The position numbers and the translations under genes are program-made. The notes under the pieces were generated by a model. The model had not been told where the DNA came from, did not search any database, and was given only the letters and a program-made list of their open reading frames with translations. This document shows positions 5,773 through 8,645 of a stretch of DNA of 8,645 bases, one piece after another. Location of the stretch: NCBI GenBank assembly GCA_021806355.1, contig JAJZXT010000001.1:1-8645 (forward strand), written 5' to 3'. The stretch's first letter is position 1; every line of letters starts with the position of its first letter. The stretch is from Thermoplasmata archaeon (GTDB lineage: Archaea; Thermoplasmatota; Thermoplasmata; Thermoplasmatales; Thermoplasmataceae).

Positions 5773-5785
5773 TTCCTTTAGAAAT
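5771..5785. promoter_or_regulatory. Palindromic operator candidate ATTTC-N5-GAAAT, copy 1
   Basis: ATTTCCTTTAGAAAT begins inside the TATA box and ends just before the expected transcription start. A transcription factor bound here would block RNA polymerase. The same arrangement recurs at 8007-8021 before the DUF59 gene. Confidence 0.5.
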
Positions 5786-5801
5786 GTAGATGCGTGAGAG
5801 A

Positions 5802-6998
5802 ATGAATTATAAATTCTCGTATTTTCTTAATGAAATGAAACCGTCGGAGATTCGCGAACTGTTAAAGATGGCTTCAACACCAGGCCTTATCTCACTTGGC
5901 GGTGGAATGCCGAATCCGGGAACTTTTCCATCGGCGGTATTGAAACAGATCATGGATAACCTCATTGAAACAAGATCTGCCCAGGTTTTTCAGTATGCAA
6001 ATACATTGGGAGTGCAGGAGACTCTTGATATAATACCCGGTTATCTTGAAAAGACGCAGGGCTTTAAATGCACTCCGCAGAATGTCATACTTAATTCCGG
6101 TTCACAACAGGGTCTTTACGAGTTGGGAAAGGTGCTTGCTGATCCGGGTGACACAATCATAACCGAAGAGCCAACCTATGTAGGGGCAATATCTGCATTC
6201 AACGCTAACGCCCTGAAGATGGTTGGCATAGAGATGGATGACGAGGGAATGAAGACCGATGTCCTTGAATCAAGAATAAAATCCTTGATAAAGGCTGGAA
6301 CAAAGCCATCCTTCATATATACTATCCCTACTTTTCAGAATCCAACCGGTTTTACAATGTCTCTGGAGAGAAGAAAGCACATTCTGGAATTATCAAATTC
6401 GTATGATATTCCGCTTATAGAAGACAATCCTTACGGTGAGCTCAGATATTATGGGAATAAGGTTCCTCCTATCAAAAGCCTCAAGGGCGGAGATGGTGTC
6501 TTATATCTCGGAACTTTTTCAAAAGTCATGACGCCGGGATTGCGTCTTGGTTACACGATAGCTCCAACCGAGGTCATATCAAAATTCAATCTAATCAAGC
6601 AGGCACTTGACCTGGCTACCAACACATTCTCACAATATGTGGCATATGAATACATCAAGCAGGGATCAATCTATAAACAGGTTGCCTTGAACATCGAGAT
6701 GTACAGGAAAAAGAGAGATATCATGGTAAACGCACTTGAAGAGGAATTCAGGGATGGTTCGACATGGTCAAAGCCTGACGGGGGAATGTTTGTTTGGTTG
6801 ACAGTTGCCGGTAATGTGGATACAAAACAAATGGTCGGGGAGGCTATAAAAAATGGGGTTGCTTACATTAGCGGACAGGCATTCAGCACTACGGGCGGGC
6901 AGAAGAGGAGCATGCGATTGAATTTTACGTACGGTGACGATGAACAGCTGAAGGAAGGAATCAGACGGCTCAGTAAGACGTTCATAAAAAAGAACTAA
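5802..6998 (+). CDS. PLP-dependent aminotransferase, class I/II (LysN/aromatic aminotransferase-like)
   Basis: This is a 398-residue fold-type I transaminase. Numbered from the upstream ATG 5790, landmarks are SLGGGMPNPGTFP (35-47), SGSQQGL (103-109), the FQNPTG pocket (182-187, Asn185), EDNPYGELRYYG (211-222, Asp212 and Tyr215 for PLP), GTFSKVMTPGLRLGY (241-255) with the Schiff-base Lys245, and MRLNF (375-379) with Arg376 for the substrate carboxylate. The pattern is that of the 2-aminoadipate/aromatic/branched-chain subgroup (LysN, archaeal ArAT). Exact substrates cannot be read from sequence. ATG 5802 is preferred because the TATA spacing places transcription downstream of ATG 5790, but 5790 remains possible. 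The stop codon TAA abuts the ATG of coaD with no gap, so the two are co-translated. Confidence 0.93.
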   Translation: MNYKFSYFLNEMKPSEIRELLKMASTPGLISLGGGMPNPGTFPSAVLKQIMDNLIETRSAQVFQYANTLGVQETLDIIPGYLEKTQGFKCTPQNVILNSGSQQGLYELGKVLADPGDTIITEEPTYVGAISAFNANALKMVGIEMDDEGMKTDVLESRIKSLIKAGTKPSFIYTIPTFQNPTGFTMSLERRKHILELSNSYDIPLIEDNPYGELRYYGNKVPPIKSLKGGDGVLYLGTFSKVMTPGLRLGYTIAPTEVISKFNLIKQALDLATNTFSQYVAYEYIKQGSIYKQVALNIEMYRKKRDIMVNALEEEFRDGSTWSKPDGGMFVWLTVAGNVDTKQMVGEAIKNGVAYISGQAFSTTGGQKRSMRLNFTYGDDEQLKEGIRRLSKTFIKKN

Positions 6999-7946
6999 AT
7001 GAAAGTTATCGTGGCGGGAACCTTTACCATTTTGCACGATGGGCACAAAGCCCTGTTGGATGTAGTTTTAGATCTCAACATGCCAATAATAGTCGGGTTA
7101 ACCGCAGACGCATTCATTAAAAAAAGTAAGCCGTATGGGATCATTGGATTTGAAAAGAGGAAAGAAATCATAGAGAAATATCTAAGGAGCAGGACTTCGG
7201 ACTTCATCATCAGGCCCCTGAATTCTACGGAAGGTGATTCGACATCAGAGGCGAGTTATACGCACATAGTGGTTTCTGAAGAGACCGTGGGCAATGCAAG
7301 GAGAATCAACGAGAAAAGAGTTCAAAACAACCTGACCCCGCTAGTTATTATTACAGTTCCAGTTGTTCTTGCAAAAGACCTCCTGCCAATAAGTTCTAGG
7401 AGAATAATGCGAGGAGAAATAGATGAGCATGGAAAGGTCATGAAACCGATATATTTTGCAGTGAATTCAACATGGCAACCTTTTTTTGCAGATGCCAGGT
7501 CATATATGGAAAAAGAATTTGGTGAATTGAATCTCGAATTTAAGGAGTTAGGAAACGGTTTTTTCCCCATAGAATTTTATCCTGATAACTACAAACAAGC
7601 TACAGATGAAGCGGTTGAACTGCTAAAATTGCATGATTTCGCAATTGGCCTCTGCATAGGGGTCAGGGAAATACCCTCAAAAGGGATATTATTGAGGTCA
7701 ATGTGTGCTGTGGTCATAGACAAGATTGGCAGGATTCATTTCGGTGAAAGCCAATCCATTGAGTTTGACGAATCACTTAAGGATTCCGTCGGTATTCGTG
7801 AAAAAAATGTCACCGATGGAAATAATTTTTTAATTGATAATAGGTGGATTGAAAAATCAATTATTGGTGCGATAGAATCATCCATAATATCTTTCAGGAA
7901 CAATGCCAGCAAAGACTTTCAGAATCAGATGCTGAACCTGGAATGA
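6999..7946 (+). CDS. coaD: Archaeal phosphopantetheine adenylyltransferase fused to a DUF84-like (NTPase fold) domain
   Basis: This is a 315-residue two-domain protein. Residues 1-145 are an archaeal phosphopantetheine adenylyltransferase, which makes dephospho-CoA from 4'-phosphopantetheine and ATP. It has the nucleotidyltransferase motif HDGH (13-16) after GTFTILH, VVSEET (91-96) and ISSRRIMRGEID (131-142, the ISSxxIR motif). Residues about 150-300 resemble DUF84/YjjX-type inosine/xanthosine triphosphatases: IYFAVNSTWQPFFADA opens the domain, then AIGLCIGVRE (215-224), CAVVIDKIGRIHFGES (236-251) and a C-terminal WIEKSIIGAIESSI helix. The expected N-P-x-K phosphate-binding motif reads N-S-T-W-Q, so the second site may be inactive. 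Archaeal PPATs alone are about 150-160 residues, so the doubled length shows the fusion. It abuts the upstream aminotransferase with no gap. Confidence 0.88.
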   Translation: MKVIVAGTFTILHDGHKALLDVVLDLNMPIIVGLTADAFIKKSKPYGIIGFEKRKEIIEKYLRSRTSDFIIRPLNSTEGDSTSEASYTHIVVSEETVGNARRINEKRVQNNLTPLVIITVPVVLAKDLLPISSRRIMRGEIDEHGKVMKPIYFAVNSTWQPFFADARSYMEKEFGELNLEFKELGNGFFPIEFYPDNYKQATDEAVELLKLHDFAIGLCIGVREIPSKGILLRSMCAVVIDKIGRIHFGESQSIEFDESLKDSVGIREKNVTDGNNFLIDNRWIEKSIIGAIESSIISFRNNASKDFQNQMLNLE

Positions 7947-7973
7947 TTCATAAGTATGCCTGATAAATACCTC

Positions 7974-7978
7974 TTTTT
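7974..7978 (+). terminator. Possible T-run terminator after coaD
   Basis: TTTTT lies 28 bases after the coaD stop, within the pyrimidine-rich CTCTTTTTGTCTCTCTT. Archaeal termination commonly uses such T-tracts without a hairpin, and a new promoter follows for the next gene. Confidence 0.35.
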
Positions 7979-8001
7979 GTCTCTCTTGTAATTAAAAAGC
8001 A

Positions 8002-8010
8002 TTAATATTT
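8002..8010 (+). promoter_or_regulatory. TATA box for the DUF59 gene
   Basis: TTAATATTT is centred at about 8006, preceded by the A-rich TTAAAAAGC (BRE-like). It predicts transcription near 8031, about six bases before ATG 8037. Confidence 0.45.
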
Positions 8011-8021
8011 CCATTTGAAAT
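8007..8021. promoter_or_regulatory. Palindromic operator candidate ATTTC-N5-GAAAT, copy 2
   Basis: ATTTCCATTTGAAAT has the same arms, spacer length and place relative to the TATA box as the copy at 5771-5785. Over 19 aligned bases including the TATA element, 16 are identical. Confidence 0.5.
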
Positions 8022-8036
8022 CATATATTGATATTA

Positions 8037-8333
8037 ATGGTAACCAAAGAGGAGATTCTTGAGGAACTGAAGGTAGTTGAAGACCCTGAAATAGGTCTGG
8101 ATATAGTCAATCTTGGATTGATTTACGAGATAGACATCAATAACGACAAGGTACTTTTAAAAATGACAATGACTGCTCCAACATGCCCGGTAACTCCCTG
8201 GATACTTGCAGAGGTTCAGAAGGTTGTTGAAAATATGCCAGGGGTAGAAATGGCAGATGTTGAACTGGTATGGGAACCTCCATGGAATCCGAGCAAAATG
8301 TCAGATGAAGCAAGGGCATCTCTTAATATGTAG
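8037..8333 (+). CDS. DUF59/MIP18-family Fe-S cluster assembly protein (SufT/PaaD-like)
   Basis: This is a 98-residue single-domain protein with the hallmark DPEIGLDIVNLGLIYEI near the start, TAPTCPVTP with the conserved cysteine in the middle, and the C-terminal VWEPPWNPSKMSDEAR motif. DUF59 proteins act in maturation of iron-sulphur proteins; relatives are bacterial SufT, eukaryotic MIP18/CIA2 and the PaaD subfamily. Length is normal for a stand-alone member. ATG 8037 is chosen over an in-frame TTG at 8028 because the TATA box predicts transcription at about 8031. It is transcribed alone, 90 bases after coaD, with its own promoter and an operator-like palindrome shared with the aminotransferase promoter. 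The specific client protein cannot be inferred. Confidence 0.9.
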   Translation: MVTKEEILEELKVVEDPEIGLDIVNLGLIYEIDINNDKVLLKMTMTAPTCPVTPWILAEVQKVVENMPGVEMADVELVWEPPWNPSKMSDEARASLNM

Positions 8334-8366
8334 ATTAACGCAATGTAGTACTTGAATAGTGCATTG

Positions 8367-8645
8367 TCAATTACATTTCGTGTCAACGCCGAGGTTCTTA
8401 ATTAACTTCAATTGGTTATTGGCTATAGTGACCTCCTCTCCCAGCTTTCGCAGGGAGCTTCCCACTTCAAAGGTTGCTGGCGAAATCTCCATGGGCTTGA
8501 ATTCCCCTCGGCCCGAAGGTACTTTGTCCTTCATGCTAAGCCATCTGACTTTACGGATGCAGGCACGCATGAAGCAATATGCGATCCGACCTCTTTCACT
8601 TCTGTCTGCCAGCGGACAGATCAATATCCTGCGAGAAATAGTAAC
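8367..8645 (-). pseudogene. Probable decayed tnpB tail (IS605-family remnant), extends beyond the window
   Basis: A minus-strand frame runs open from the window edge to TGA at 8367 and contains GRGEFKPMEIS (about 8514-8482), comparable with SGELTPVDT in the tnpB tail at the left edge. The frame expected to hold the TnpB C-terminus near the right-end hairpin is a different one, giving KWEAPCESW; compare KQEAH at the left end. This suggests a frameshift or small deletion. The zinc ribbon and RuvC residues are not recognisable in the part visible. The strongest support is the right-end hairpin at 8428-8457. Alternatively this is a small unrecognised ORF of 85 residues starting at TTG 8624. Confidence 0.4.
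8428..8464 (-). mobile_element. IS605-type right-end structure, minus strand
   Basis: Read on the minus strand this is GAAGC, a hairpin, then AGGAGGTCAC. The hairpin (8457-8438) has arms CTCCC and GGGAG, one T-T mismatch, then GC/GC closing a GAAA tetraloop. The order GAAGC, hairpin ending GGGAG, GGAKG and TCAC is the same as at 151-184. The presumed element boundary is 8428, and the adjacent 20 bases (8427-8408) would be the guide of an associated RNA if one is still made. Confidence 0.5.

Noticed and set aside
5790..5801. ATG 5790 as the aminotransferase start
   Set aside because: It is only about 21 bases from the centre of the TATA box, which would put it upstream of the expected transcription start. 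ATG 5802 fits better, though 5790 is not excluded.
8340..8366. Weak hairpin CAATGTA/TGCATTG after the DUF59 gene as a terminator
   Set aside because: The stem is only seven pairs including a G-T pair, the loop is long, and no T-run follows. Archaeal terminators rarely use hairpins.
1..8645. CRISPR arrays, tRNA or rRNA genes
   Set aside because: No regularly spaced repeats and no cloverleaf or rRNA-like stretches were found on reading both strands by eye. A formal scan was not possible.

Overview
This window looks like a piece of a thermoacidophilic Thermoplasmatales-type archaeon (Thermoplasma/Ferroplasma/Cuniculiplasma group). The reasons are: a Ta0938-like zinc-binding protein, an archaeal split-type GMP synthetase subunit B, archaeal uS2, an archaeal tRNA-splicing endonuclease, an archaeal-type phosphopantetheine adenylyltransferase, TATA-box promoters close to start codons (several near-leaderless), and frequent TTG starts. 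The species cannot be told from sequence reading alone.

Layout. Positions 1-184 are the 3' end of an IS200/IS605-family tnpB, with its right-end hairpin, the 3' part of the overlapping guide RNA and the adjacent guide. Positions 185-531 hold no confident gene, only a possible minus-strand coding remnant. Positions 532-1708 are a minus-strand overlapping pair: a PqqC/TenA-fold protein with an N-terminal zinc finger, followed by a Ta0938-like zinc protein. Positions 1709-2013 form a divergent promoter region. Positions 2014-3518 are a plus-strand cluster: a stand-alone Lrp-type RAM domain, a three-helix membrane protein and guaAb. uS2 (rpsB) follows under its own promoter and overlaps tail to tail with a minus-strand pair, a Ras-like GTPase and endA. 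A compact divergent promoter at about 5720-5800 drives that pair leftward. Rightward it drives a fold-type I aminotransferase directly abutting a phosphopantetheine adenylyltransferase fused to a DUF84-like domain. A DUF59/MIP18-family Fe-S assembly protein comes next. The right edge (8367-8645, minus strand) carries what looks like a decayed second tnpB tail with a right-end hairpin of the same architecture as the left one.

How it fits together. The middle is core metabolism and RNA biology: guanine nucleotides, CoA, ribosome, tRNA splicing and Fe-S assembly. The edges are mobile-element tissue. The points most worth following are: (i) the zinc-finger-PqqC-like plus Ta0938 pair next to the tnpB end; (ii) a perfect palindrome, ATTTC-N5-GAAAT, at the same place just downstream of the TATA box of two separate promoters; (iii) an inverted repeat AAGTGTTT/AAACACTT that places the same octamer directly before both TATA boxes of the divergent promoter; (iv) the CoaD-DUF84 fusion with an apparently degraded second active site; and (v) two TnpB right ends facing inward from both edges. 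I see no CRISPR array, tRNA or rRNA.
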